Shown one piece after another: positions 33,811 to 46,195 of a stretch of DNA of 64,000 nt. Source of the stretch: Turritopsis dohrnii (lineage: Eukaryota; Cnidaria; Hydrozoa; Anthoathecata; Oceaniidae); assembly GCA_027922465.2 (NCBI GenBank), contig BQMF02000011.1:1116001-1180000 (forward strand), read 5' to 3'. Each line of letters opens with the position of its first letter. Positions within the stretch are counted from its first letter, which is position 1. The notes beneath the pieces were generated by a model, which was not told where the DNA came from, made no database searches, and worked only from the letters and a program-made list of their open reading frames with translations. Both the position numbers and the translations under genes were made by a program.

Positions 33811-34560
33811 CTTTAAAGTCGGTCATGGAATGGCTCGGTGCATTTCTTGAACATTCATTGACTTCTGGATCTGAATAGTAACTCATAGAAACGGTGTTCT
33901 TTTGACAGTTTTTATACATTTCAAGCATTGATAACATTCAAGATATTACCTGCTGTGGACTACGATGTTTTGTAGTTTCACCCAAAACCGTTATGGGTTA
34001 GTTCAGCAAAGTTTTTGTGTACGTTTCACGTTGTACGTCCCGTCAGATTTTTGTAGTTGAAACTTTATTTTATTATACTAGCACCAAGGTACTTTTGATG
34101 TTGCTGACGTAATAGAAAACGATGTGTGTTTTGAACAACACCCGCCTTTATCAAACTATTTTTTACAATGACCTGTAAGGTTGGAATATTCAACTTTTCG
34201 CAGTTTAAGAATGAGGTTATTTAAGAATTTGTTTGACGTTTTTATTTATTAATGTACTTTTTTTTATTTATTTTTCCTGTTGTTTTTTTACGACTTTTTT
34301 CTACGAGGAATATTATTTGTCATCTAAATTTAATATTAAAGAATTTCTCTTCATTTTTGATTGCCAGCAAATGAGTATTGAAAGTGTTAATACTATCTTT
34401 TTGGAATTTCCAGTATATCTCCAGACAAATAAATCGTCTTATATTTCTTTAGCCAGTTAAAAACTGCGTAAGTCTGAAACTTGCGCCATTGTTTACTGGC
34501 TAAAGAAACCAAGACGCACGCTTCTTCCCACACCATCTCAAAACACATTGCTGCCTACAC
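33811..34560. other. 3' flank of SLC22 gene 5
   Basis: It repeats the flank of gene 4 to about 34415. At about 34446-34510 there is an inverted repeat of about 14 bp (TTTCTTTAGCCAGT and ACTGGCTAAAGAAA) around a loop of roughly 40 bp. C/A-rich sequence begins near 34520. Confidence 0.5.
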
Positions 34561-37500
34561 GGTCTACAAAACAAAGCACACGCATGTAACATCACCACCA
34601 AACACGTCGATTTTTACTGCCTACACCCGCATTCCACTCATGTTGTCCACCACAAGCACACAGAACCTTACTTCGCACACCCCCACCAACCACAACAGCT
34701 TCGTCCAACACAAGCACGCCGCTCGCTACTTCCTTCGCCGACACCACAACAGCCTCGTTCCCGTTTATCACACTGAACATTACTCAGTACACCAACACCA
34801 CGTCACCCACACCACCCATCCAGAACTACGTCTAATGCAGCAACACAAATCACAACAATTTTTATTTTTTTTAGTTCAAACAATTTGTTAGTTTATCAGT
34901 TTATTATTTAATAGCTCCATGTATCAGATCGTTCATTTAATAAATTTCCCGTTAACATTTATTCACCTCCTCCTTTTGACCCCTTTGTTGGCACCCTCTT
35001 CCCCAACTGTGTCAAATCTTTTTTAGCTCACTAATTTTGATGACACCATTTCCTAGATTAATTACCTTCACACAACAGAATGAGTAACACCGATGCAACG
35101 ACAAAACACAAAAACACTTAAGTAAAAACACCAAACACCCTGAATCGGAAACATACACCACCAACCATCCACAGTTTGTTTCGTGATTCACCACACTTTA
35201 AATCTAAACACATCAACTACGCCAAACGATGCAAGCTTGCCATTTAACATCATTGCGAGAACTCAAACACCAACCTTATCGTCAACACATCATCAACAAC
35301 ACTCACCACACAAAAGAAGCTCTTACATAAGAGATGAGGATTCATACCTACCCCTACTCAATACAACAAAAATAATCTACAAAACGACGTGCACTCTTTC
35401 AAAAGACGCATTAACACACATTACTACTATCACAACCAAGAGAAAAACAACACCGCTGAAAGAATGAAACCCTTCAAAAAACGATCCACATGGAATCCAC
35501 CGCCAAATAACGCACTGTATACACTTACTTCCAAAAGATTAATGAAACCTTAAACGACTTAACACACACTCAACAACAACAAACAACAAGTACGACGAAA
35601 TCTTAGCCATGAAGAACATGCACTCAACCAACTGAAATACAACACCAAAATCACCATAAAAAAGAGCGACAAAGGCAGCAACATTATAATGCATCATGAA
35701 TACACACAATTATATAGAAAAAGTCCATAACGAACATCTTAATAACCAAAGCACTTACAACCGCTTATCTTTCAATCCCACCACACAAATTACCCATGAC
35801 GCCACAATACCAGTTTCATATCTTCACAATAAACATAATACATAAACATAATGAAACGATCACCATCACCTCCACAAACCCCACTTATTTACGGACTCCC
35901 TAATATCCACCAGAAAAATTATCCACTCTGTCCTATCGTCTCTGCATCTAATGGTCCTAACAACCAACTTCTCCAGATACATCACACACTTCCTACAACC
36001 CCTCATCGAACTGCTTCCGTCACACATTCGTCACACAAACACTTTCTCACCCTCATTGACGAATTCCCACCTCTGGCTGCAAACGTTTACCTTGTCACAG
36101 CAGATGTCAAATCACCATACCACAAGACAAAGGAATCAATGCAGCAATGTATTACTTCAAGATACACAAGAACATCTAACCACTATACATGCTGCACCCA
36201 CTCGCATTATATATAATCATAGAATTCATTCTGAAACACAGCACCTTTCAATTTATGGAACATCACTACCACCAAATCAAAGGAACATCAATGGGAACAC
36301 GCATGGCACCACCTTACGCCAAGTTATTCATGGGGCAACGTGAAAAAGAAATTTTGGACAACGACACTTTCAAAACACGCATTCAATTTTGGAAACCCTT
36401 ATAGATGACATCTTCTTTATATTCGACGGAACTCTCACCCAACTACAGGACCTTTTTAAGCACTTGAATAACCTACACCCTACAATCAAATACACGTTCG
36501 AATATTCACAGATATCAATAAACTTCATCGACTTTCACGAATACATAGATGAAAACAGAACACTAAAAACAAGACTCCACAAGAAACCCACTCACAGTTT
36601 CTGCTTCCTCCACTTCAACTCACATATCACCCTGCGCATATCAAAAGAAGTATCATTTACTCACAAGCCCATGGTCACAACTAACGACAAACGCTTGGAA
36701 GAAGACTTACATAAATTTACACGCACTCTCATCGAACGAAACTACATCCATTTCATCTGATAAACGAACAAATAACCCGAGCACTTGCATTCACACAGGC
36801 AGTACACTTATTCACCAACAACACAAAAAGGAAGATACATCTTACCATTCAATGCCACTTTCAACGAAGCAGGCAAAACATTATCACACCACATTCAAAA
36901 TCATTGGCCATCCCACAACGCTACCATATCACAAATCTGTACTCAACCACCAAAAGGCATTCAAAAGCCCACCATCTCTAAAAGACATATTAACATACTC
37001 TCCTCAACATCAATGAACTGAACTAACACAGTGCATCTTATTTCACTAACAAAGCTTGTGATATTTAATTCCAAACTCATCTCCAAACTCAATGGTTATT
37101 ATTTGTAACAATTTTTAGTTCGTTAATTAAAAGCATTTCTTATACCCATCCTGTTTTTTTTCACTTTCCGATTTTTCTTGCATTCCCACTTGACACACGA
37201 TAAACACATCAATCAGTCAGGCAGACCCACTTCACACACATTTGCACACAGAAGCCCACATAAATACAAATAACTAGTGAAATAATAAAACGCAAAGCAT
37301 TCCCAACTCACATTAAGGCAACAAAACAGCCTGAAAACAAACATGTCATCCACACCAGCTCATACAAGAGTTTCACAGCCCCAAAGCAATTTCACATACT
37401 AGAAACGCCAAACAAACAACACTGGCTGGTATATATTAGCAACAACCATCACAACTCCATACAGAAACCACGTCATTCCATGCACAAAAAAAATTATAAT

Positions 37501-37780
37501 GACACATACGACTTCCACGTCAAAGTACTCAACAATGTCCCCAAGAATACCTTAACACACACACTTCCGCCACACCCTCGCATTGTGCAACCGATATTTC
37601 CATTTAAACAATCACGGCAATATAGCTCAAATCGAACCACCACTTTTATCACAAAGATTACTTCTGTACAATCCAAATCGAAAGTCATTCGAACTTCACG
37701 CCATAGACACCGTGATATAAACAAAAAACAAAGAGATAAAATCTTTCGGAACTGCAGACGCAAAAGGATAGCAACCTAAA
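34561..37780 (+). mobile_element. Decayed Penelope-like retroelement, strongly C/A-rich on this strand
   Basis: Across this block the plus strand is rich in A and C and poor in G, unlike both flanks. Broken frames give Penelope-type RT landmarks in order: 'ITIKKSDKGSNIIMHHEY' (about 35650), 'YGLPNIHQKN' (about 35895), 'YLVTADVKS' (about 36090; motif A region), 'KGTSMGTRMAPPYAKLF' (about 36280), 'LIDDIFFIFDGT' (about 36395; catalytic IDD) and 'RLHKKPTHSFCFLHF' (about 36570). A thumb-like segment follows at 36785-37020. Stops and frameshifts are frequent. No GIY-YIG domain could be identified with confidence. The start and end are composition-based and approximate. Confidence 0.7.
35851..36760 (+). 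pseudogene. Penelope-like reverse transcriptase core, frameshifted
   Basis: Four overlapping plus-strand frames together cover RT motifs 2 to 5 of a Penelope-like enzyme. The catalytic segment 'IDDIFFIFDGT' is intact, but it is one base out of frame with the preceding 'FWK', and a stop follows the motif A segment. Non-functional as it stands. Confidence 0.7.
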
Positions 37781-38059
37781 CATAAGTTTTCAATTGGTTA
37801 GGTGAGAAAAGCAAGAAAGTTTAACAACTGTATTTGTTTTCTATCAACAAATTCTTCCACGTTTGCATGAACTTTAATTGATGTCCAATTAATTACGCGG
37901 AAACATTCAAACCAAATTCTCGTGTCTTTTGAAACTGCTATGAGCTTGGACAGTTCTATTGGTAAATGTCTGACAAGCATTACTTTGCCTGACATCTTGT
38001 ATATTCCAATCGCAAAAAAGGATTGTTCTTTGAATCTGACGTCAACGAAAGCTATGAAA
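37781..38059 (-). other. Short unassigned region with a minus-strand open frame
   Basis: A minus-strand frame (38067-37798, 89 residues, beginning 'MKTFIAFVDVRFKEQ') is open without interruption. Its composition is protein-like, but it has no recognised family, and its upstream end enters MITE sequence. It could be an exon fragment or transposon debris. Confidence 0.25.
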
Positions 38060-38306
38060 GTTTTCATGTCGTAGAAAAGAACGGCGACAGTGATGTTGAT
38101 ATTCGTTTACAAAATGTGAACATACATATATCTTTTCTGTAAATTTTTTGTAAATTTTTCACAATCGCTTGTAATGTTTTTTAGGAAAAGGAAACATTAT
38201 TGTTTAAGGTCTAACCTTATGTTTCATTTTGTAATAAACACCGCCCTCTATCAAACGCCGTATCTCAAAGCTGGAATTTGTAATAAACGCCCCAGTGGTT
38301 ATTAGA
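38060..38306. repeat. Partial copy of the 'AATAAACGCCGCC' MITE family
   Basis: It aligns with the right part of 40361-40805: the blocks 'CGGCGACAGTGAT', 'GGAAACATTAT' and 'CATTTTGTAATAAAC' occur in the same order. It ends with 'TAATAAACGCCC' followed by TTATTAGAGG. Confidence 0.65.
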
Positions 38307-38516
38307 GGACATGCAGTAAGAAATGAGTCCTCTTTCTCAAAAGTAATAAAATTTAACCATTTTCCATGGAATCAGCATCAATGATAAAAAACGAACATGA
38401 AACACAAAAAGATAAAGAAAATCCTGCCATAACTTGATGGACCCATCCCTAAAAACATTATTTTGTTCTATAAATCTACAACTCCTCGATTCTGTGCACC
38501 TTATTGCTTCACCAAT

Positions 38517-39161
38517 GTATTCTTCCGCAGATAAGCCCTGGACCTTATCTCATGACAAAACATAAAAAACATGGGCTTATACGCGGGTGGGCTTATACGC
38601 GGGTGGGAAAAAAGTGCAAGAAAGGAGAGTAAAACTACAACGTTTTTCATGTAGATGTGCGGTTTTTTCTGTGAAAATCTGTTATAAACCTTTCCTCCGA
38701 AGAGGATCGAGAAGAAGAATCATCACCAGCTTCGTATTCGTCATAGCTCATCTCGCTGTCACCTTCACTTTCATCGTCACTCTGGAGATGAAATTCTCTC
38801 TCTGGTTCAGGCATTTCATAGTCTTCAAGACCACGGATGCTAACTAGTGGTCTTCAGACTTATCTAACTTCGTCTGAAGGTACATGGGTTCCTGGTGGTG
38901 ATGTTCAACTACCCTGCATACTGTGTTTATGCAGCAAAAATTCATAAAAAATACATACGAAAAATTATAGGAAATGAAGAAAAAAATAGCATTTTAAAAA
39001 ACTTTCATTGCTTTCTCTTTCTTCCTAAAAAAGCCTATAAAAAGAGGTGGGCTTATATACGGGTGGGCCTATACGCGGGCGTAAACTATCGGTAAGGAAA
39101 ACCATGGGTTTATACGCGGGAAGGCTTATACACGGGTGGGCTTATCTGCGGAAGAATACGG
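38517..39161. mobile_element. MITE with GTATTCTTCCGCAGATAAGCC ends
   Basis: The left end (38517, TATTCTTCCGCAGATAAG) is the exact complement of the right end (about 39141-39160). Inside each end are tandem copies of 'GGGCTTATACGCGGGTG' variants, at least two on the left and four or more on the right. Such subterminal repeats are often transposase-binding sites. The right end reads on into ACGGTA, so the full terminus is probably TACCGTATT..., as in the next MITE family. No ORF. Confidence 0.65.
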
Positions 39162-39263
39162 TATGTGACGCTAGAAATTGGTAGTTATCCTCTATTCTCA
39201 AAACTCTCTATGCGGACTTTCAATGTATCATTCTTTATTTCGAACAAATTCTTCAGTCCATTT

Positions 39264-39938
39264 AGTTTGGTCTAATCATGGACGTATAAAAAGAGAAAGA
39301 CTCACAACTAATACTAAAGCCTTTCATTTCTATCATTAAAATCTATTCTGTCATCATTTCTTTGATGTAATCGTCGCCTCGCATTTCACTGGTTTTCGGT
39401 TCACATGGGCGGGTTTATACGACGCTTTAGGTTTAATCCGATGTGGAAAACCAACGAATTGAGAGAAAATATGATTTGCAGAAGCATCAGCAATATTCTT
39501 GAGTATCACAAAACTTCTACTCAACCTTTTTTAAAAATGTTGGATTGGAATCAAGATAAATTTCTCGGAGTTAGAAAGTATTTTGTGTATATACTTATAT
39601 CCAAAGATTCGGTACTTTGAAAGACGCCTGGGTGAGAATACACAGAAAAAAGAATGCTTTTTCATTCAATTCTGAAAATTTCATGTTTGAGACTGTAAGA
39701 AGTCATGAGGAATAAGAGTTTTAAACCTGGCTTCAATATAATCATAAAATCTTTAAATTCATTTCTGGTTGGTTGTTACGATCATGGAAGCCAATGGAAA
39801 CATATATTTTTAACAGCACTTGAGGGAGTTTCAAAACTGCTTTTGTCAAAATTTCAATAAACCGAGGCGAGGTTTGTTTGAATAGATTTATAAAAGTTGT
39901 AAGTCTTTCCCTTTTTATACGTCCATGGTCTAATAAAC
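39264..39938. mobile_element. MITE-like inverted-repeat element
   Basis: About 39270-39310 and 39891-39932 are inverted copies, with 'CATGGACGTATAAAAAG' kept in both. It encloses about 580 bp without coding. Target duplication not determined. About 20 bp further on (39957-40000), three 'TTAATTCGAAC'-like units resemble a pogo/Tigger terminal repeat. Confidence 0.5.
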
Positions 39939-40360
39939 TCTTATACTTTGTGCCGCTTAATTCGAACTCCATTAATTCGAACATTTCGTTAATTTGAACA
40001 ATCTACAACTGTAGTGAAAATGAAGACATTTTTCTTATGGTGTTAAAATTTCTTTCAACTTTTCAATAAATTGTACATTCCCAGTCAAATCAAGTTTACA
40101 AGGTCAGTATTTTCTAAGTCTGTATTTTATGTGGTTTTCTGATTTCTCACTATAGATTATATCATAGTCACTATTATATCATAGTGACTATGATTATATA
40201 CACTTTCACTTTTCTGTCATCATTTCAAAGAAGTGGTCATATGGAATCAACATACTTTCATCAACATCTTTTCTTTTCATCATTCAGTTTTTAACTCAGG
40301 CAAGATGGTAGGTTTTCTTCTCCTTTCTCATCCCTTCACTTTGCTTTGTTCAGACATATA

Positions 40361-40805
40361 CCGTATTTCCTCTAATAAACGCCGCCCTTTGATAAACGCC
40401 GCCCTCTATTAATCGCCACACTTATAGCCGAACGTTTGTAGTAAACGCCGCCCTCTAATAAACGCCTCCATCTATTAAACACCGCATCTTTAAAAGCGGT
40501 ATTTATTGGAAAACAGGTTAAACAAGAATTATAAAAGAGCTTTCATCTCATACAAGACAACGGCGACAGTGATATTGCTCTTCTTTGACATTTTCGTGAA
40601 CATATCTTTTGTGTAAAACATTTTCACACAATCTTTTGTAACCTTTTTAAGGATAAGGAAACATTATCGTTTTCGTTTGCTTCTGTCGAATTTTTCATTT
40701 TGTAATAAACGCCGCCCTCTAATGAACGCTTCCCTCTATTAAACGCCGCATCCAAAACCTTGAATTTGTAATAAACGCCGCGGCGCTTTTTTAGAGGAAA
40801 TACGG
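40361..40805. mobile_element. MITE with CCGTATTTCCTCTAATAAACG ends, TA target
   Basis: The left end CCGTATTTCCTCTAATAA and the right end (complement CCGTATTTCCTCTAAAAA) are inverted. A TA lies outside each (40359-40360, 40806-40807). 'AATAAACGCCGCC' variants are repeated three to four times in each half. About 445 bp, no coding. A partial relative is at 38060-38306. Confidence 0.7.
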
Positions 40806-40898
40806 TATTCTATATTTATAATACTTATTCTAGTTTAAGCTTTGTTAAATATATCCAATTATTCAATATCCAAATATTCAGTTTGAATATATTCATAC

Positions 40899-41289
40899 TC
40901 ATCTGTCACAAACACTTGTGTCATCAATGACCCTTGACCCCACAGAACCGATTCTGCTACTTTCGCTCCCATAACCATTGTGGCTAAGAGTTGCACTTAC
41001 TAACCTTAAACTATCTTTCTTTAAATTAAAGGCAGCAATAAAAGGAAAAACTGAATCACTAAATTTGGCACATTCTATTACATCCTGTTCAATATCTGCA
41101 GGATCAAGAAGAGTTGCCACTTCATCGTCTAACATGTTCAGATCTGATTTTGTACTTTTATTGTAGATGCCTCCAGCACAGACAACGATGGAGAATCTTC
41201 ACTTAGTACATGTTCTAACTGAGTGATTGCTAGTTCCAACCGAACTCGCAAACCCTTAGGTTTGGCTAAAATTCTCTCGATAGAAGCCA
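40899..41289 (-). pseudogene. Gag N-terminal remnant of a BEL/Pao-type LTR retrotransposon
   Basis: The minus strand begins with an ATG at 41289 ('MASIERILAKPKGLRVRLE', then 'ITQLEHVLSED'), hits a stop after about 50 codons, and resumes in another frame as 'LDDEVATLLDPADIEQDV' and 'ECAKFSDSVFPFIAAFNLKK' down to 40899. The helical N-terminal segment followed by D-x2-I-x-Leu-L-D-P-x-D-I-E is typical of the Gag N-terminus of Pao-like elements. No protease, RT or LTR is seen next to it. Confidence 0.5.
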
Positions 41290-42660
41290 TGAAAACAATA
41301 AAAACAAATGAAGCAAATTCAATTTAAGAGAAAATCAACTATGCTTTAAAACAAACCCGTTCAATTAAATCAGAAGCTGGACAACGTGGGTTCAAACGAA
41401 ATACGTACAGTTTCTAAGAAGTCGTTTTTACAAGAGGCTTATCATACAACGGCCAGCACAAACGTATGCATGGTCGCCTGATTATAAACAAAAATAAAAA
41501 TGGTAGCTAAAGCAGCTACGCTAAGACTCTACATATATACTGTTTTGATATATCTAAGTGATTATATAGTTTATTGAAATGATCAAACTCAATTTTTTCT
41601 GAACACACACATTCCCTATCAACAAGTCTGTAGACGCCACATACAAATCTGCCAATTAGGGAGATTGTTCCACTAAAACGGTACTTAGATTTAAAGCCTT
41701 GTTATATCAAAAGAAACATCATTACTTTGCACGCCTATTTCAAGTGTTAATGTGAAGTTTCTAATGAATTTGCAGGGAAAAATTCACGAACAACTCTACT
41801 AAGTAGTATACAATTCCCTACATATCTATAGAAAAATAATTTCAGGTAAACGAAACATGATTTTGATATTGGTTATCAGCAATATTAAATATTAAGGACC
41901 TATCAATAAGATTTTCTGGTGCAAAAGTGTTCTCGTTGCAAATGTAAACATAAGGTTATTCATCATTATTGTTGATTGGACTTTTTATGTCTTGTTTGTG
42001 TTGTGTGTGGAAGTAAAGACAGTGAAGAGTGGATTAGAATACAACACGAAGCTAAATAAACATGGTCAAGGATACCCTGGTAAAAGGAATGGAGAATAAA
42101 TACGGATGGATCTAGGGCTTTTTCTTTATTCCTAACAAACACAGCTTGTGTTTGTGAGCATAGATGTAAATTTTAATTTCAATAAAGTGTGCTTTAAAAC
42201 ACGTTTAGAAGCTTTAATCTGAAATAAAGAAATTTTCAAAAGTAGCAACTATCAATATTCTTATCTATAAACGTTCAACTTACAATAATATTGCATGGTT
42301 TTCCAGTTGGAGAAGCTCATAACAAATCTTAGAGCATTCGGAGCATTCCCTGGCATTGGCAATTATATCTACTTAACTCCAAATGCAACCACTTTGGCCT
42401 GCCCGCTACCGTACAGATCGACAATTTTGCCCTAAAGCTATACACTGAACACTTTTGGGCTTGATCAATCATATTAATATCTACATCACAATTTGCGAAA
42501 ATTAAAGGTAAGCGAGAAAATTAAGATTTTTGGTATGCGGCAGCCGAACGCATCTCTCTGTTAGTATTTTGCTGACAATATCTGATCTTGCCAAATGAGC
42601 TCCGTTCCGCATAGCTCCACTCCGCAATGAACAAATTACAGCTAGAAAGCGAAAAAGAAA
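41290..42660. other. Intergenic stretch with one dispersed repeat
   Basis: 41666-41860 is a dispersed repeat whose inverted copy lies at 52219-52418. The rest is AT-rich, with no gene seen. Confidence 0.5.
41666..41860 (+). repeat. Dispersed repeat, inverted copy at 52219-52418
   Basis: About 195 bp. It shares, in reverse complement, 'TTTCTATAGAT', 'GTTGTTCGTGAATTTTTCCC' and 'AAATAAGCGTGCAAAGTAATG'-type blocks (with mismatches) with the copy at 52219. No coding. Element type unknown. Confidence 0.7.
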
Positions 42661-43270
42661 GTGGAATGGTGTTATTCCATCAAAATCTCGTCAGTAAGTA
42701 ATGGTTGTGCTGATGATGAATCATCTGAGGTTTCTTCTTTCGCCAACGTTTCATGCTCAAGTTCCAGGAAAGTTGATGTGGTAGTAACCTCTGAGGAATG
42801 TGATTCTAGTGAATATTTTATTCCATTTAACTTTAAACTTCTAAAGAACTTAATTGCTGAAACATGATGTCCTGCTTGATTAAAAGGATCTATGACAGCT
42901 GTCGATCTTGTTGACTCACGTCATTAGCATCCACTAAACCATTTGAAATTAACTTGCGTGCTGTCATTGCCTTGAGAGAAATTGGTGCAGGTCACGAATC
43001 TATGAAAGCATTCTCGTTATGCATGAATATGCATTGTTTGACAGCTGATGGTTATAATAAAATTAAAAATGCTGCCTTGATTGCTTATAAAACTGCTGCT
43101 GAAAAAAGCATGTTGAGAGCTGCTTCAGAAGCAAAACCCCTCAATAATTCTGCAGTTTTCAAGCAGACGAGAGTTTCGATTGATGTTTCCTGGCAAAAGG
43201 AGGACATACATCAATGAATGGGGCTGTGACTGCTGTATCAGGAGACAAATTTTTTATTTTTCAAAAAATG
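42661..43270 (+). pseudogene. Mutator-like transposase remnant
   Basis: The plus strand gives, over several frames, 'YFIPFNFKLLKNLIAET', then 'ALREIGAGHESMKAFSLCMN' and 'AAEKSMLRAASEAK', then 'VSIDVSWQK' and, one frame over, 'SMNGAVTAVSGDK'. This order (Leu-rich lead, I-G-x-G, AAxxSMxxAAxEx, then x-x-D-G-T-W-Q-x-R-G and N-G-V-V/A-T) resembles a widespread Mutator-like transposase domain of invertebrates. The catalytic D-G-T-W is D-V-S-W here. Frames are broken. A 40 bp tandem duplication follows at 43318-43395. Confidence 0.45.
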
Positions 43271-43317
43271 GGTTGCTCCCTGCAAGGCCGAAGCCACTAC
43301 TAGGCAGAGAGTTACAA

Positions 43318-43395
43318 GATGAGAAAAGGAAGAAGAGTTATAAAGACAGGATGAGAAAGATGAGAAAAGGAAGAAGAGTTATAAAGACAATATAC
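43318..43395. repeat. Tandem duplication, about 40 bp unit x2
   Basis: The segment GATGAGAAAAGGAAGAAGAG plus the following bases TTATAAAGACA occurs twice head to tail. It would add Lys/Arg-rich residues to the decayed transposase frame. Confidence 0.8.
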
Positions 43396-43439
43396 CTATT
43401 AAAAAGTGTAATTAAGGCTTAACAAGTAATATCAGAAAG

Positions 43440-44593
43440 TATCACTACAAACAAAAGAAATGTGTGAACTGCAACCTTGGATACGCATTTTATAATCAAA
43501 ATAAGATTTGTGAAAGAAATTAAGTAAAAGCCAAACGAAAAAAAATAAACTTTTTCAAAAAAAACATTAAGAAACAAAGTAAAAGCGAAAAATTCATCAG
43601 AAATACTATATTTTAAACTAACTACGTATCTACCTACCTAATCTAGCTACTAAGCATTTAAAAAATATAGCTTTTGAAATGTTTAACTATGAACGACTTC
43701 GATAAATTTTCCTAACTCCAAGAGAGCTTCGAAGCACAAGACCAACAACAAACTTTTAAAATCAAAAGTCCATTACAAGTGATGCTTCGAATTTGGTGGA
43801 ACTGAAGTTCTCCATTGTATTTTTAGTGGGAGAAATGTCTGTTTTTTCGTGAAAAAGTGGCAAAAAACTAAAATACTCATAAAGAATGTTTTGGTAGCTT
43901 TCATGTAAAGGCACACACGAAATTTCAAAAAACCACTAGGTTTGCACAGCAGGAGAAAAAACAAAGCCGGTTTTAATGTATTTCTTGCTTTCGCAGAAAT
44001 CCAAAAATAGCCAAGATCATACATTCCAACCTGTTACTTGTCAAATTCGGGACGGTGTCGTATATTTGTTAACCACCGGAGGTCCCCTTATGTGTTCAGT
44101 TTCAGAAGAGACGAAAGGGGCCTAGGAATGAGGTTGCTAAAAGTAATGGCAAAACAGGATTCTATATTCTGTGACATGAAAAAAACAAACAATGGTAGAA
44201 CTTGTGGAGTACGAAGTTATTTTCGTATTTTATACGTTAGATGTAGAGGAGTACTAGAATTCTGGGCATTTTTTTTACGGGTTTTAAATTCGAAAATGAT
44301 GTCTCAATGGGCAACGAAAAATAAAATCTTTTTTGTTTTGGAAAGTGGAGACTTAGCTTTAATTCTGGACAAATCTACGGTATTTTGGGACTTCGGGACA
44401 TTCCCGAAAAATTCGTGACATTTGGAATCTTTGCAAGATTTAGAACTCTATTCTCAAAACTCTCTATGTGGACTTTCAAATCAGTATATCTTTTTTAATA
44501 TTTGTTGGCTCGTTAAGATTTTTATGCCATAGATAAATATTTTTCTAAAAATGTCTCAGTCAATTAAAATAAGTATTTTAAAAATTATAGATG

Positions 44594-44624
<31 letters not shown>

Positions 44625-45360
44625 CGGATGCTGTCTTATAATTCTCGTCAAAATTATACGAATTGTAAATTACTTACTTATAGTCTGTTCACCACATTCA
44701 TGGCCAAATCGTTAGTTTCAGTCTGATAAGCTTTCTCATCAGCACATAAATTAAAAAATATAAAACACAAAAAATACGACTATGGTATATCTAAAACGGG
44801 GGGTTGAACATTATGATTCTATAGAAACGTTGAACAAAGAATATTTTTTCCGTTGTTGCTACATTGTGTCCTTTAAAAAGCCCTGTTCTTTTGAAATAAG
44901 TGATACATTGAATGTATTACTCACATTTCATCAAAACAACTTATACGCACAATGTTTTAGTATTCATAAATTATCTACGATATGTGTATCCGACCTCCTG
45001 AAAATTCTAAAAGTTCAGACATAAGAGTTAGCTTTATTTATGATAGCGATCATTAAAATTTGAAAGGTCACCGAAGCATTCAGCTGTGTTTGTACATGAA
45101 TGTACTGAACAAACTATACTTACTTACTTACCCAATTACTTACTTTTCGTAATTGCAGATCTAATTTCATTGTTCTCGTACTACTGTTTCACTATTGTCT
45201 CTTGAATGTCGGGGTTGTATTTGGTCGGGGCTACCGAATATGAGTTGAAAAAAAACGAAAATGTTTTTGTTGACTGAAGGACACTCGACGCTCCTACCAC
45301 TACTCCAAGTTATGAACGATTTCGTGCAGCGTAGACATTACATCGTTGCCGAATTCGCAA
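43440..45360. other. Intergenic region, no gene seen
   Basis: It contains a 29-base T tract at 44594-44622 and a 'CTATTCTCAAAACTCTCTATG' segment (about 44450) also present at about 39190. The minus-strand frame 44024-43773 and plus-strand frame 44038-44418 have no recognised similarity and may be decayed transposon ORFs. Confidence 0.4.
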
Positions 45361-45364
45361 ATTC

Positions 45365-45745
45365 GGTCAAATTCGGACTTCCAGTTGACCAACTTTCATG
45401 AAATTTTGCACGGATCACAATTGAAAGGTGCTGATTTCGAATTTGACAATGATCTTGCCAGGTTTTACTAAAATTGGGCAATTTAGGCCAAATTTTGACC
45501 AATTTCGAAAGTTTGTAAAATTTCACAAAATTTTGCACAGATCACATTTGAAAGGTGCTGATTTCCAATTTGACTGTCATTTTGTCAGATTTGACCAAAA
45601 ATGGACAATTTGGGCCAAATTTGTACCAAATTTCGAAAGTTCTGCAATATTCATAAAAATTTGTACAAAGCACAAATGGAAGATGTTGATTTTGAATTTG
45701 CCAGTCATTTTGTTAGATTTGACCGTAATATGGCAATTTTTATTG
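45365..45745. repeat. Diverged tandem repeat, three units of about 127 bp
   Basis: The segment A-A-A-G-G-T-G-C-T-G-A-T-T-T recurs at about 45425, 45552 and 45679, and surrounding blocks such as 'CAATTT(A/G)GGCCAAATTT' keep the same order and spacing. Units differ by substitutions and small indels, so it is an old local duplication. Confidence 0.75.
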
Positions 45746-46195
45746 TTGTATTTTTGAGACTAGATATCGTTTTGTTACGTCCTGAAGTCTTCAAGCCAAG
45801 CGGCTTCTTGCTGTTCTTAAAACCATGAAAACAAGAAAATATATATAAATTGCGACTAAATAAGATAATGAAACTAACGTTGGCACAGAAAACTATATGG
45901 ATTCCATTTGGTTGCAAATACAATTTATACATACATTGTGTATAACAGTTCCAATAATAAATCAGAAAATAACTAAATTAGAATCCTCCAAAAAATATAA
46001 CGGTATGATTATGAGGATGGGTTGACAATGAAAAAAGATAAATAACTGAAACAGCTTAGAGCTTGAAGAATTCCCTTCATAATTCCGTTATGTAGAATAA
46101 CTGGCCAATCAACACAATTGAGGTGTAATTCGCTAGCATATTTTCCATGAGAAACTTCATATGAAATATCGCTCATTGTTATTAGGTAGTTGAAT

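Noticed and set aside
43318..43395. CRISPR-like direct repeats (also considered for 45365-45745)
   Set aside because: Too few units, no uniform spacers, and the setting is eukaryotic. They are simple tandem duplications.
44038..44418. 126-residue plus-strand frame as a gene
   Set aside because: No recognisable domain, no neighbouring exon signals, and adjacent sequence is repeat-derived. Left unassigned.
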